Origin: Heligmosomoides polygyrus polygyrus
Lineage: Eukaryota; Nematoda; Chromadorea; Rhabditida; Heligmosomidae
DNA: 64,000 bases
Reading direction: 5' to 3'
NCBI GenBank assembly: GCA_947396885.1
Contig: OX377202.1
Location: 61,840,034 to 61,904,033 of the forward strand
The stretch's first letter is position 1, and every line of letters begins with the position of its first letter. A program made the position numbers and the translations under genes. The notes under the pieces are model-generated. The model saw nothing but the letters and a program-made list of their open reading frames with translations, had not been told where the DNA came from and did no database searches. Positions 1 to 9,984 of this stretch are shown here, in pieces.

Positions 1-345
1 ATAAAGGGGAACCAGTGAAGAGGGACCAGTAATGGGGGACCAGTGAGGGTGGGACCGGTGAAGGAGGGGAGGGGGTTCAGTGAAGTGAGACCTTTAAAGG
101 GTTGACCGATAAGAGGGAGAGCAGTGAAGGTGGGAGCAGTAATGGGGAGCGTGAAGGGGGACCAATAAATGGGGTACCAGTGAATTATCAGTCAAGAGGT
201 GACCCAGTAAGGAAGGTCAATAAAGGGAAGACCATTGATGGGGTTCAGTAAAGGGTCCAGTAATAGAATCATTAAAGGGAGACCAGCAAAGGAGACTAGT
301 GAATGGAATCAGTGAATGGGACCAATAAGGGGATCAGTATTTTCT
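1..345. repeat. GGACCAGTGAAG-type minisatellite (copy A)
   Basis: Imperfect tandem iterations of a purine-rich unit of about 14-20 bp (ggaccagtgaagggg and variants with accagtaatgg or accggtgaagg). The same unit fills the interiors of the related copies at 38.5-39.0, 58.4-59.2 and 60.1-62.2 kb. The strand is strongly asymmetric, with few C residues. Confidence 0.8.
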
Positions 346-909
346 TTCAGTGTCGTTCAACGTGACGTCAGAAGACGTGCTACGGTCGTCGTGCCACGTG
401 TGTCGGGGTGCAAAAGACGTGTCGTAGCCGCTGTGACATATGCGTTCGGACTCAGCAAATGTGTCACAGAGGTTATCCAATGTGCATCCTGATCAAAAAG
501 ACGTGTCACAGATAAGACTTTGTGAGTAAAGGAATCGAAGTAATGTTATTCCCGTTGGACAGTGAACTGCATAGAGCGGTGTAAAAGTACCAATTGATTT
601 CATTTGTGTCTCCGAGAAAAAGCACTTAGGATTAAGGCTTTCTATCTGCTCCTCGCCATGTGCGCCACGAGTACTTCAGGAAATGAATCGCGTACATACT
701 ATAGAGGGTGGGTAGGCCCCATAGATGCAGTTTTTAAGATTCTGCCCTACCGTATCTCGCTATACTATTCTATATAGCAAAAGCAGCTTTTTTACTCCAA
801 TGAAAAGGCCTAAACAGAACAAGAAGACGGTCGGGGTGTTCTATTCTCCGGGTTTGGGGCGAAGCCCTCAACCAGACGTTTGGCGACCAAGAGGCTGCTG
901 AACGTCTGG
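1..909 (+). mobile_element. Helitron-like element, copy A (3' part)
   Basis: Right-hand part of a non-autonomous Helitron-like element; its 5' end lies outside the window. The order minisatellite (1-345), unique block (346-850), GC hairpin (856-868) and terminal hairpin (872-909) recurs in copy C (59655-62910) and, inverted, in copy B (37919-39686). The terminal hairpin has perfect 9-bp arms, CCAGACGTT at 872-880 and AACGTCTGG at 901-909, and the element stops at CTGG followed by T, matching the Helitron rule CTRR|T. Copy B stops at the same base in unrelated flanking DNA, which fixes the end. No Rep/helicase coding is visible. Oddity: in canonical Helitrons the hairpin sits about 10 nt inside the end, whereas here the terminal CTGG is part of the stem. 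Confidence 0.65.
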
Positions 910-984
910 TGTAACATATATAATATGTTCATGAAAGCACTAGGGGCCAGGGTGGTAGGGCTGAGCACAGCCCCTGAATTACCG

Positions 985-2319
985 TAGACTATACTCGTGT
1001 GCTGATTTCGATGCCTTTCGTGCCTATATTTCTCAGGTTAGATGGATTGATTTATTGGAGAATCAGCAAGATGTCAATGCGAAATATGATCTCTTTCTGA
1101 CTGTATTACATTGTGAAATTCGCTCCTTTGAAAAGAGTAGCATCAGGTAGTCGTGCCCGTCTTCAAGCTGATCTGGTAATATGGTAGGCCATCGCGAGTG
1201 TTTATTTCTTGAAGCTAACGGCTAACTGCGTTGAGTTCGATAGGTATTTATAATACTAAATTTGATAAAAGCCTTCGAAAGTTTAACAGTTACGTAGAGG
1301 CAAAAGTTGTAGACTCTGGCAATTCTCGTAGGTTCTATGGGTTTCTTAATAGTAGACTTAAGGATAGAAGAGGAGTTGGCTATCTTAGGGCCGGGAGCAA
1401 GCGGTTTCGGACCCGGAGAGGGTGGAAATGTTGGCGGATGAGTTTGCCAAGATTTTTATAGAGGATGATGGTCTCACACCGATGTTCCCTCCTGTGAGGC
1501 CGCTGTAATGGAAAGTTTTCCTTGCTTTGACAGCGCTCTGCTTCCGCCTCTTCTTAAATGTTGCCCTTCATCCTTCTCGGTCACTCCTGACGACATTCCA
1601 TTAAGTTTTATTCAGAGGGTTGCTGATGTGTTATTTGTTCTCCACTGGCGTACATTTTCAATCAGTCTCTTATACACGCATTATGGAGTTTGCAGAAGGA
1701 GCCGGGATCTTCCCTTCTGCACAGCATGAATTTATGAAAGAACGGTCGGTTGACACTAATCTTCTAGAATGCCTCAAGGACTGGGGTGATGCTTTGGATA
1801 GAAAAATGAGCTGTGATGTAGTTCTCTTCGACTTTTCGAAAGCGTTTGATCGTGTCTTGCCTGAGAAACTTCTTCTCAAATTGAATAGGCTTAACTTCCA
1901 ACCTGTTATCGTAAATTGGATAAGAGAGTTTTTGAGCAATCGAACGTTTCAAGTCCGCCTGAGTGCTATTCCGATGTTATGTCGGCCGGTAGCGGAGTGT
2001 CTTAGGGCGGTGTCTTATCGCCGATTTTGTTCATTCTTTATACCTCGGACTTGCCTAGGATACTTGAACCCAGCGGAATCACTGTCAAGATGTCTACGGA
2101 CGATATTAAGCTGTATAGGACAATTATGAGCTCAGAGGACGCTAGAAGTCTTCAGTTGGCCACGAACGCTCGGGTCCTATGTAACAGGGAGTGGTAGCTT
2201 ACACTGTCAATGGGCAAAACTGTTCGCATTACTCTCAGCCGTGATCAGTCACTCACGTGAATATTTCATTGACAGTTTTCCTATCGCTGCCGTGGGCTCG
2301 GTGAAAGACTCAAGGTTTC
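985..2319 (+). pseudogene. CR1/Jockey-like LINE, segment 1 (RT)
   Basis: Decayed non-LTR reverse transcriptase. Around 1010-1130 one frame reads a pre-RT segment (DFDAFRAYISQVRW then NAKYDLFLTVLH), followed near 1260-1390 by a linker with NSRRFYGFLNSRL. From 1670 comes the RT domain: an entry motif (SYTRIMEFAEG), then VVLFDFSKAFDRV, the aspartate-bearing motif A, near 1820-1855. Motif C reads STDDIKLY near 2091-2115 in another frame, so the two aspartates survive but the usual YA before them does not. At least three frame changes and a stop near 2197 show it is dead. The element continues at 6445-6681 and 7941-8286, so all intervening DNA is later insertion. The family call comes from motif order and spacing only. 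Confidence 0.75.
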
Positions 2320-2352
2320 ACACGAGGTTTTTTAGGTGGATCTTTATTTCGC

Positions 2353-2396
2353 AGGACCTGACGCGTTTCGACTTCACGTCGTCTTCAGAGGCCTGA
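2353..2396 (-). ncRNA. Hammerhead-like motif in left PLE terminal repeat
   Basis: Reading the minus strand, the core CUGAAGA is followed by one extra C, a 3-bp stem II (GAC/GUC), then GAAAC, GC and GUC, the expected order of a minimal type I hammerhead. Stem I can form between CAGGCCU just before the core and AGGUCCUG just after GUC. Stem III is only the palindrome ACGCGU, which would favour a dimeric ribozyme. Hammerhead motifs are established in PLE terminal repeats; activity here is inference, and the extra nucleotide before stem II is a caveat. Confidence 0.45.
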
Positions 2397-2719
2397 ACGT
2401 GGTGCATAAGTTAGAATTGCACTCTACCCCACCAAACGCCTTAACTGCCCTAGCATTTTCGACCTACACCTACGACCACAATTAGAACCCAAATGGAAGA
2501 AACGAACCCAGCAATCGGATCCACCGCAGGACCGACTCGCCCTCGTAGGCTGATCAGTAAAGGCGAATGAGGCACACTGTGCATCACTGTCACGACCGGT
2601 CGTCTACAGTTCACAGTGAAGCACAAATGGTAAAAAGTCACTCGTCACAGAAAGGCACTCATTTCGATTGTTCAACACTGTATTTCTTGCGAGAATCCAA
2701 AATGCCTCTAACGCTTTTC

Positions 2720-3510
2720 TTACGGAAATATCTCCCTCAATAGCAATATTGTGCATTTCATCTCGTAATCATTACCCTTATGCGCATCAATCCTATGTTT
2801 TCCAAATGGGTTGGTGAGTAATCCACGTTGTTTCCCAGATAGATGCTCCCTTAGACGTATTCCTACTGCCCTTTCCGTATCCCTGATATATTTTGCGTTA
2901 CATGCCAAACAGTCAATCTGATAAATTGCTCTTATGTTTCAGCAATTTCCGAAACTACGATTTGAGCATATAGCGCAGTGTTCCGAAATGCACTGCTTAT
3001 CATAGAGTCTATCTCTCTATTAACTGCCGTTTAAAGTTGTCCTTAGGAATACTCACTAAGACAATGTCGTCCTGCAGTTGTGCTCTTACAATAACCCTTT
3101 GAATTTCATCAGTGACTCTATCGGAGATGAAGGGTAGAACGAGAGGCATCTTGTTTAAAAGGGATCTGTCGTGAGAGTTAGCGTTGTCGTGAGAGCTCTC
3201 AGTAACGCGACGGTGTATGGAGGTGTCGCTAAGGTGAAGCTCGGTTATAGCCCGATCTAAAGCTTGCGGCATAACCGCGAACTCTCCCCCTTTATCGCTA
3301 ACGGAGATTTGCGGCGTGCCATTAGGTCTTAGCTCACGTAATTCTCTGAGTCCTTGCCATTCTGCGCGATTCAAGTTAGAGGTATTTCATTTGTGGGTGT
3401 TGAGAATGTCCAACACACCAGATGACAACATTCTAAACTTGATATCTGCATCAGGAACAGGAGCAGGTTCCTCAGCGACACCTCCGTACACCTTCGCGTT
3501 ACTGAAAGAG
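2720..3510 (-). pseudogene. PLE RT/GIY-YIG fragment, left copy
   Basis: Minus-strand remains of a PLE polyprotein (reverse transcriptase plus GIY-YIG endonuclease). Near 3500-3190 it reads the RT N-terminal region, including SVSDKGGEFAV and a downstream AITELHLSD segment, parallel to the SISDKGGEFVV region of the array PLE. The RT palm is deleted; the frame jumps to the connector (LVLPFISDRVTDEIQR, about 3160-3100), then to a cysteine-bearing linker (CAICSNRSF) and the GIY-YIG domain with AKYI and GIRLREHL near 2910-2830. A stop interrupts the linker near 2940. Gene order matches PLEs generally; no intact product is possible. Confidence 0.75.
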
Positions 3511-4189
3511 AGTTTAAGTCGCAATGCAGACACCTTAATCGTACTTGGATGACTACTGGAATGTCTGCGGAAATCGACAGAAAGTTTCTTAAGAACCTTA
3601 GACTGGATAATCCTTGTTGTCCGGTTTTTTATAGCCTGGTGAAAACGCACAAACTCACCCAGCAAGATATGCAATATACGTCGCCAGACACTTATAAAAT
3701 AGGACCTATAATCAGTTGTGTTGGCGGACCAACCGTTCGGATTTCTTGGTTTCTTAACAGCATCGTGAGCCAGTTGTTGACCCATGTCCCTTCTCATCTG
3801 ACCAACACAGACAAATTTCTTGAAATATTATATAACTCAAACTTTAGTGGCAGTTGTATAATAGAGTCGTTTGATGTGACGTCACTTTACACAATGTTCA
3901 AAACGATGAAGCCTTACAAGGATTACCTGAAATGTGCATTTCGGAAGACTGCGCTATATGCTCAAATCGTAGTTTTCAGGATTGCTGAAAGATAGGAGTA
4001 ATTTATCGGATTGACTGTCTGGCACGTAACGCAAAATATATTGGGGATACGGGAAGGGCACTAGGAATACGCCTAATGGAACATATATCTGAGAAACGAC
4101 GTGGATTACTCACCAACCCACTTGGAAAACATAGGATTGATGCACATAACGGTAATGATTACGAGGTGAAATGCACCATTTTGGCCATT

Positions 4190-5949
4190 TTTCTTCTTCT
4201 TCTTCTTCAGCGTTTGTCTCGCTTCGTTGCGGAGTTCGCTCTTCTGGTGTCGCGACGCCACCCTTCCCGATCCTGCGCTTGATCAGGGTGGACGCCAACT
4301 CGAGGCCTATCTTGTGGACCAGAGGTGTGCGTTTAACGATTAACGATTTACCGATTTACCGGATTTACCGGCATTTTTCGTTAAAACTTTTTAACGAAAT
4401 TTAACGACAAAAAAAATCCGTTAAATTGCATTACGATTTTTTGTGACCATTTTGAAAATTTTGCTTCCTCTCCATGTAAATCCATTTTGAACGATTTTTT
4501 GTATGAGCTGTGGCAGTATACCTAGGAAACCTTCTACTTACTTAAATTAGGGTAGGCAATCAATATTGTTCTCGAGTTCGATGTATTTTCCTTTTGTTGG
4601 CATTTTCTTTGCTCATTAACCAATTTATTTGTGTGCGACCCCACTTTTCTCCGCCACAGTTGTTCCGTGCTTTCCGACTCCCTGGTCCGTTTCTTGCGTC
4701 TGATTGCTACATATTAGTTGTTCATAATTACTAACCATTCGGTTTTTCACAGTTTTTGTGATATCCGCTTTGTAAGTGGGGTTGAAAAGCATGGGGAATG
4801 CAACGAAAACGCTAAGAAACACAAGCTATGCGAGTAGGGCTAGGTATTTCTGATAAAACTCTACAAACACTCACTCTATAAGTTGTCCCCTCCCCTCTCG
4901 ATTGAAAGTCCGATTCTAAATGCATTGTTCACGGCGCACTCCAAAAGCAAGCTGGACAGTCTTAGAACAATTCCTGAGTAGGACGGCTAACAATTTCCGT
5001 TAAAACTCCCTTAACTCTCACTCTACAAGCTGTCGCTCGCTCTACAGATTGTCGCGCCCGCTCAAAAGCGTTCTTTTCGGCAATTGACCAAAGCCTACGC
5101 GCGGTACTGTATATGTAGGTTAGTATAAAGTCTGGTACTTTACAAGCTGCCTATCGCATAAGAGTTTTCAATAGTTTACGAAAAAGGTATATCTTTAAAG
5201 GTGCAGATCCGGCTCTAGCAAGAAATTTTCTTCATGTGTGTGGATTTTTTCGCCTAATATGCGAACTTACTTTCATAGCGTTCATCAGTTGGGACGCAAA
5301 AATCTGTTTAATGGGCCCAGGTTTCGTAAAAAAAATTCGTCAAGAAGAAAAAGAAAAGCTCAAAAACGTTGACCCGCGATACGATGCACCTTTGATCTTC
5401 CCAGAAGCTGGATGACTTTCTACCAGTTTCCTATTTTAGAAGTCTTGTTACTGTTTGGTTTCGAAATTTTCTTTATTTCTCTCTCTTAGCTTGATGATAG
5501 ATGGACTTTTGTTATTTGCTGCGAAGATGAAGGCATAGTTATATAATTGTCATGCAGATGGAGTCGAAAAAAAATCAATAAGGAAAAAAGGTCTGGCTTT
5601 TTACATCCTAAAATGCAGCCAAACTGAACGCAGCTAAGAGACATTTTATTTAACGAATTTACCGTATTTACCGTTTTTAACGCGAAATTTTTTCGTTAAA
5701 AAGCGGTCGTTAAAAATCTACCGAAAAAAAATTAACGCACACCCTGTTGCGGACGCTGTCTTCTTTCCCATGCAGAACGTTGCCGTACCATCGCAAGCGA
5801 GCTTCGCGCATCTTGTCCGCTATCGGCGCGACACCGAACTTTTGCCGAATAGCATTATTTCTGATGAGGTCCATGCGGGTGACTCCAGCCGTCCAGCGCA
5901 GCATCTTCGTTTCCATGACGCCGAGGCGTGTTTCAACTTTCTTAGTACA
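4190..5949 (-). mobile_element. 5'-truncated RTE 3' end (RTE-3) inserted in PLE
   Basis: Flanked by a perfect 12-bp target duplication, ATTTTGGCCATT, at 4178-4189 and 5950-5961. The inserted strand is minus: it starts at 5949 in the C-terminal RTE coding sequence (TKMLRWTAGVTRMD, then RQKFGVAPIADKMREARLRW) and ends at 4190 in a short (GAA)n-type tail. After removing the nested hAT (4320-5746) only about 330 bp of RTE remain, matching the 3' end of the larger RTE at 47720-50934. Severe 5' truncation plus target duplication is typical of target-primed reverse transcription. Confidence 0.8.
4320..5746. mobile_element. Non-autonomous hAT-type element
   Basis: Terminal inverted repeats start CAGAGGTGTGCGTTTAAC on the left and, read inward from the right, CAGGGTGTGCGTTAA. 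The flanking 8-mers TTGTGGAC (4312-4319) and TTGCGGAC (5747-5754) differ at one base, matching the 8-bp duplication of hAT transposons. The flanks are contiguous RTE sequence once the element is removed. Subterminal DNA is packed with AACGATTTACCG/GTTAAA-type motifs, common transposase-binding clusters in hAT elements. No transposase reading frame is recognisable, so it is a non-autonomous derivative of 1427 bp. A related end occurs at 13884. Confidence 0.75.
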
Positions 5950-5960
5950 ATTTTGGCCAT

Positions 5961-6380
5961 TGAGGGAGATATTTCCGCAAGAAAAGCGTTAGAGGCATTC
6001 TGGATTCTCGCAAGAAATCCAGTGATAAACAACCGAAATGAGTGCCTTTCTGTGACGAGTGACTTCTTACCATTTGTGCCTCATTGTGAACTGTAGACGA
6101 CCGGTCGTGACAGTGATGCACAGTGTGCCTCATTCGCCTCTACTGGTCAGCCTACGAGGGCGAGTCGGTCCTGCGGTGGATCCGATTGCTGGGTTCGTTT
6201 CTTCCATTTGGGTTCTAATTGTGGTCGTAGGTGTAGGTCGAAAATGCTAGGGCAGTTAAGGCGCTTGGTGGGGTAGAGTGCAATTCTAGCTTATGCACCA
6301 CGTTCAGGCCTCTGAAGACGACGTGAAGTCGAAACGCGTCAGGCCCTGCGAAATAAAGATCCTCCTAAAAAACCTCGTGT
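5961..6380 (+). repeat. Right inverted arm of PLE pair
   Basis: Nearly the reverse complement of 2320-2739, equal in length (420 bp) with few substitutions. It contains the PLE C-terminal codons up to 6096, the 3' UTR and the hammerhead-like motif, ending ACCTCGTGT. High similarity between the arms suggests they formed from one source element. Confidence 0.8.
6305..6348 (+). ncRNA. Hammerhead-like motif in right PLE terminal repeat
   Basis: Stem I halves CAGGCCU and AGGCC(C)UG sit immediately before CUGAAGA and after GUC. Stem II is GAC/GUC with loop GUGAA; the catalytic GAAAC follows; stem III is the palindrome ACGCGU. It is downstream of the PLE reading frame and in sense orientation. The fold was built by eye; cleavage is not demonstrated. 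Confidence 0.5.
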
Positions 6381-6444
6381 GGCACAATATACACTAAATA
6401 ACAACTCACAACAATGCTTAGGGTTTAAGAAGAAAAAAGTTTGA

Positions 6445-6681
6445 GATTACTTAGGGTTTCACTACGATGCTAAGTTTGATTTTGCTGAGCATGTGACCAT
6501 TTGTTATAAACGCGCTTAGCATAACACGTACCAGATTTTCAAGGGCCTCACCACTGAGAATAAGGGTGTATTGCTTAGGGCTTATAAGACTGACGTTCGG
6601 CCGCTGGTGGAATCAACCACGTCGTTTTTTCCCCTAGTAAAAAAACTTTATAAACCTTATGGAAAAGGTGCAGGATAACTA
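6445..6681 (+). pseudogene. CR1/Jockey-like LINE, segment 2
   Basis: Continues the LINE cut at 2319. From about 6445 one frame reads LGFHYDAKFDFAEHVTICYK, a stop, then IFKGLTTENKGVLLRAYKTD and VRPLVE, the conserved region after the RT thumb of CR1/Jockey-type LINEs (the LG..yD..L.f..H and LyktlVRP..EY blocks). It ends at the TA used by the mariner at 6680-6681. The frame agrees with an element inserted once and later split. Confidence 0.7.
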
Positions 6682-7938
6682 TTAGGTTGGTGCATAAGTT
6701 CTCAGACATTTGATCCCTCCTGAATTGGAAGCGCATTTTCCCGCCATATTTCTCACATGTATCAACGCGTAAATGATCGATCGATAGAGAAAGGAGAGGG
6801 CTACAAAACTGTTCCTAACATTTACTTCTGCGTTGTTAACGTCAGCTATTATTGCTAAGCAATTCATCTTAACTGAGACGCATATTCGGCACGTCATGTT
6901 ATTATGCATCAATCTGGCCTCAATGCCAACGAATCGTAACGTCGCCTGAAGGATTTTTAAAACGAGAGTGCTCCTGCTCGAAGTACTGTGTACCAGTGGT
7001 TCTCGAAGTTTGCAGTTGGTGAATTCTCCGTTGAAGATAATGAACGAGAAGGGCGCTCGATGACACTGGATTTGAATGGCCTCCGAAGTAGAGTACCAAA
7101 CCACTCGCGAACTATCAAGCACTCTTGGTGTTAGTCACTCAACGGTCGTTCGAGGATTAAATTTGGTTAGCAAGGTGCAAAAATTGGGTCGCTGGGTACC
7201 TCATGACTTGACATAATTTGACATGGATCGCAGAGCCGATGTCGCTCTGTCTCTCCTTACCCTCAGACGTACCCACGGATGGCTCGACAACCTTGTCACC
7301 GGGGATGAGAAGTGGATACTCTACTCTAATTATCACCGGCGTGCACAGTGGGCTGACTTAACTGGAGAGGTAGAGGACGTTCCGAAACCCGACCTTCACG
7401 TGAAAAAGGTGATGCTATGCATTTGGTGGAGCGTTGTCGGCGTAGAATACTGGGAGATGCTGGACGAAGGAATAACAGTGACGGCAGAGGTTTACGTCAA
7501 CCAACTGAGGAAGTTGAGGGCCCACCTCCAGACCACACGAGGAGAGCAAGTGAAGGTGTGTTTTCAACACGACAACGCTAGACCGCATACTAGAGCGACT
7601 GCGGCTGAGTTGGCGGACTACGGATGAACCGTTCTTCCACATCCACCTTACTCACCAGATCTCGCACCTTCCGATTATCATTTGTTTTCAAGCCTTCAAC
7701 GCTATTTGGACGGCCAGCAATTTAGGAACCGAGAGGATGTCAAGGAGGCACTGCTCACATTTTTCGAATCACAACCGGCCACGTTTTGGAGAAAAGGCAT
7801 CCATGACTTATCAGCACGTTGGCGAAAGACAACTGATGTAAAGGGTGGTTACTTCAAATGATTTGATATTGTTGTTCGTATGTTGTGATAATAAATATTT
7901 CACGCCCCAAATGTCCGAGAACTTATGCACCAACCTAA
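6682..7938 (+). mobile_element. mariner element (full length, dead)
   Basis: Inverted ends TTAGGTTGGTGCATAAG at both sides, flanked by the TA duplication typical of Tc1/mariner (6680-6681 and 7939-7940). Total length is 1257 bp, normal for an intact mariner. It contains a decayed transposase on the plus strand and lies inside the LINE, which resumes directly after the right TA. Confidence 0.88.
6960..7861 (+). pseudogene. mariner transposase pseudogene
   Basis: DDE transposase of the mariner family. The N-terminal HTH region is broken into frames near 6970-7220 but still shows STVYQWFSKFAVGEFSVED-like sequence. A long frame from 7223 carries VTGDEKWILY (first catalytic Asp), KKVMLCIWW, and QHDNARPH (second Asp). 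An in-frame TGA at 7624-7626, probably from TGG, precedes PHPPYSPDLAPSDYHLF with the third Asp; 33 codons counting the stop separate Asp 2 and 3, one fewer than D34D, so a codon appears lost. The frame ends at 7859-7861 after GGYFK. Family usual length is about 345 residues. Confidence 0.85.
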
Positions 7939-7940
7939 TA

Positions 7941-8286
7941 CAATCACAGGGTTCTTATTCGCATTGGAGGGTTCCTTTACTCTAATGTATCTAAAGCATC
8001 AAAAAGGAACAAATAGCAAAATAACAAATACCACACATTGGCTTCTCGCAGGAAATTCTTTGATAAATTTAAATTCTTTGTAGGGTTTACAAATTAATCC
8101 ACTATTCGCGTTTTGGAGGCTCCAAATTCTTTAGTCTGCGTGCTTCTCAAACAAAGGGGAGTCTTAGAAGGTTCTTATCAGTCGGCCTAGGAGTAAACTC
8201 TTTGTGTGCTTCCTTGTTGTTGTTTTGGTGTAATACTCTTTTCTGGAGCTTGCGCTTATCGCGAATGTGTTAAATAAATAAATAAA
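7941..8286 (+). pseudogene. CR1/Jockey-like LINE, segment 3 and 3' tail
   Basis: Resumes right after the mariner TA. One frame reads RIGGFLYSNVSKASKRNK and then LASRRKFFDKFKFF, the basic C-terminal block of CR1-type LINEs, ending in sequence resembling FWSLRLSRMC. The segment closes with a short tandem aaat-type tail at 8272-8286, as seen at LINE 3' ends. Confidence 0.65.
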
Positions 8287-9060
8287 TTCGACGCTGCCAA
8301 GTTAGATTACCGGGAGTCAGTTCTCATCTACATCTCATTCATTTCAATTAGACAGCTACAGCGTCGTCGATTTCGCAACACTGAGAGTAAGACATTCGCG
8401 CAAATGAATCATCTTTAATACCTTTTTCTCGACAACGGGGGTCAAATGTTCATAGTCAATGAGAGCAAAAGGTGCGGGTAAAGGGAACTACGCAAGGGAT
8501 TCGATCCAAGCAAAAATTTACGGTTACACTTTCCTACATAGGGGAAAGCGTGTCCCCTCACCAGTTTGAGAGACCCGTAGATCTAATAACTCCCACAGCC
8601 AACAGTCCCGATGTTGTGTGTTGCTCAGCGGTCGAGAAACGAAGCGTCCAGTTCTTATTGCACATCGCGTGTCCAAGTAGCCCAGTCGCCTGGTTCTGGT
8701 CATATAAAGAGCGTCATTTTTTTCGGTCACGGTTTTCACGTAGAAGTCCGAACAACACGCTACTCGATATTCTGGTGCTTTTAGGTTATTAAGTTGTTTG
8801 GAAAGTTCTCAATGTTTTATATTACTATTTTTCATTCGTCTATTATCAAGTATAAATTCAACCTGCATTGTGCCTTAATGCTCTCCCTGTACGGAATTCT
8901 TCGCTCTATCTGACATAATAATTTATGTTTCAACGTTGTTTTATTTTTCTGTTCTTGAGGAGCTTATTGATGTATGTCGATGGGAGAATTCCGAACCTTA
9001 CTTTGTTTTAACTTCAAATTGGGACAATCCGCAGCCGAGACCGCTTGACAAATCAATCAA
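8287..9060. other. Unassigned interval
   Basis: No recognisable coding, repeat or RNA signal. A short open frame at 8472-8792 shows no motif and ordinary composition; I treat it as chance. The left end expected for the mariner remnant at 9061 is not visible here. Confidence 0.5.
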
Positions 9061-9573
9061 GTGTTGGGGCCTAATAGTGTTAAAGAAAGCACTGTGCGCC
9101 AGTGGTTCAGTAAATTTCGGACCGCAGATTTCAGCCTCGAAGATGACCGTCGTCGTAGCGATCGACCTAGAGCAATCCTGGACGACGAGTTGAAGGAATT
9201 GGTGGAAGCTGAACCATTCCAAACAGTTCGCTGGATCGCGGAAGTGCTAGACGTCAGTGAAACTGCTGTTGAGGATGCTTTAAAACGCCTTGGAAATGTG
9301 AAAAAGGTCGAAAATGGGTGCTCTACGAGTTGAATGAGCTTTCTCGGTGATAAAACCTTCACCAAGCAGGACCAAGCCAAAACAGCTTCGTGGGTTTTGT
9401 CGAATCTGGACCACCTAATTTTTTCGCTGATAGATTACATCGACTGGCGGCCCGTTGGCAAAGGTGTGCTGAATCGAACGTTATTTCGACTAAAGCCGAT
9501 AAGATTTGAGAAAGTTGATTTGGTAGTTCAAATTGAATCACTCAAAACGCTGAGGACTTTCCTGACAACCTAA
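9061..9573 (+). pseudogene. Internally deleted mariner remnant
   Basis: The frame from 9061 encodes a mariner HTH domain: STVRQWFSKFRTADFSLEDD, then ILDDELKELVEAEPFQTVRW and a second helix-turn-helix (IAEVLDVSETAVEDALKRLG), ending near 9333. All three catalytic Asp blocks are gone. Near 9420-9500 another frame gives the C-terminal tail FFADRLHRLAARWQRC. The right end CCTGACAACCTAA (9561-9573) followed by TA looks like a mariner terminal repeat; no matching left end is seen. It is a different lineage from the mariners at 6.7 and 54.7 kb. Confidence 0.75.
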
Positions 9574-9984
9574 TATTTTGACTTCCAAATTTGAAATTTT
9601 GCTGGTTACGTCTTTCGTCCAGCGGGTGTCAGTCCCTCGACTGACCCACCTAATTCTCAAGAATTTTCCCCACCAGTGGTAGCCTCTCCGGAGTAGGAGC
9701 CGTCTTACGCTTGCTGAAACACTCCCTTGTTCACCGGCTGACCACCAGATGCCACTGCATAGTATACTTCAGACCGAATCGAATAATTTCGAACGAATAT
9801 TCGAATACTCCTTATTCCAATATTCGACGAGGTCAAAGATTAGATTGTATTCATTATTCGAATATTCGGTTTTTCACGAAACACAATATATTCAATTATT
9901 CACTTATTCGAAAAAAATTTTGGAAGAACACAAGTATAGTCTGTAGCCAAAGAGCAGTACTGTATAAAATTTTTGGAGGGGCGC
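9574..9984. other. Unassigned, with CGAATATTCG palindrome cluster
   Basis: No coding seen. From about 9775 to 9915 there are repeated forms of CGAATATTCG/TTCGAATA palindromes in AT-rich DNA. Such clusters resemble subterminal regions of DNA transposons, but no terminal repeats could be paired. Confidence 0.4.

Larger units (their letters stand above)
3548..6096 (+). pseudogene. PLE RT/GIY-YIG fragment, right copy (interrupted)
   Basis: Plus-strand PLE remains. From 3549 an open frame covers the RT fingers/palm, with PVFYSLVKTHKL, IGPIISCVGGP and IESFDVTSLYT, the motif A aspartate region. It then jumps by deletion to the C-terminal cysteine linker near 3930. The GIY-YIG domain follows near 4025-4175 (AKYIGDTGRALGIRL, then GKHRIDAHNGNDYEV). 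The frame is cut at 4189 by the RTE insertion and resumes at 5950 with the C-terminal tail (EGDISARKALEAFWIL), ending with a stop at 6094-6096. Rejoining across a precise 12-bp duplication shows the insertion is secondary. The YxDD motif C is missing with the deleted palm. Confidence 0.75.
2320..6380. mobile_element. Inverted pair of Penelope-like elements inserted in the LINE
   Basis: Two internally deleted PLE copies lie head to head, one reading left from about 3510 and one reading right from about 3548. Their 3' ends form near-identical inverted arms of 420 bp (2320-2739 and 5961-6380). The LINE reading frame breaks at 2319 after a sequence ending gtttcac and resumes near 6445 with ggtttcac, suggesting a short target duplication. 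About 64 bp (6381-6444) of unexplained filler lies between the right arm and the LINE. PLEs often carry terminal repeats in inverted orientation, so this may be one complex insertion rather than two events. The right copy was later split by the RTE/hAT stack at 4190-5949. Confidence 0.75.

Noticed and set aside
5710..5916. Separate small gene on the minus strand
   Set aside because: It is the C-terminal RTE segment broken by the hAT insertion, matching 47.8-48.1 kb.
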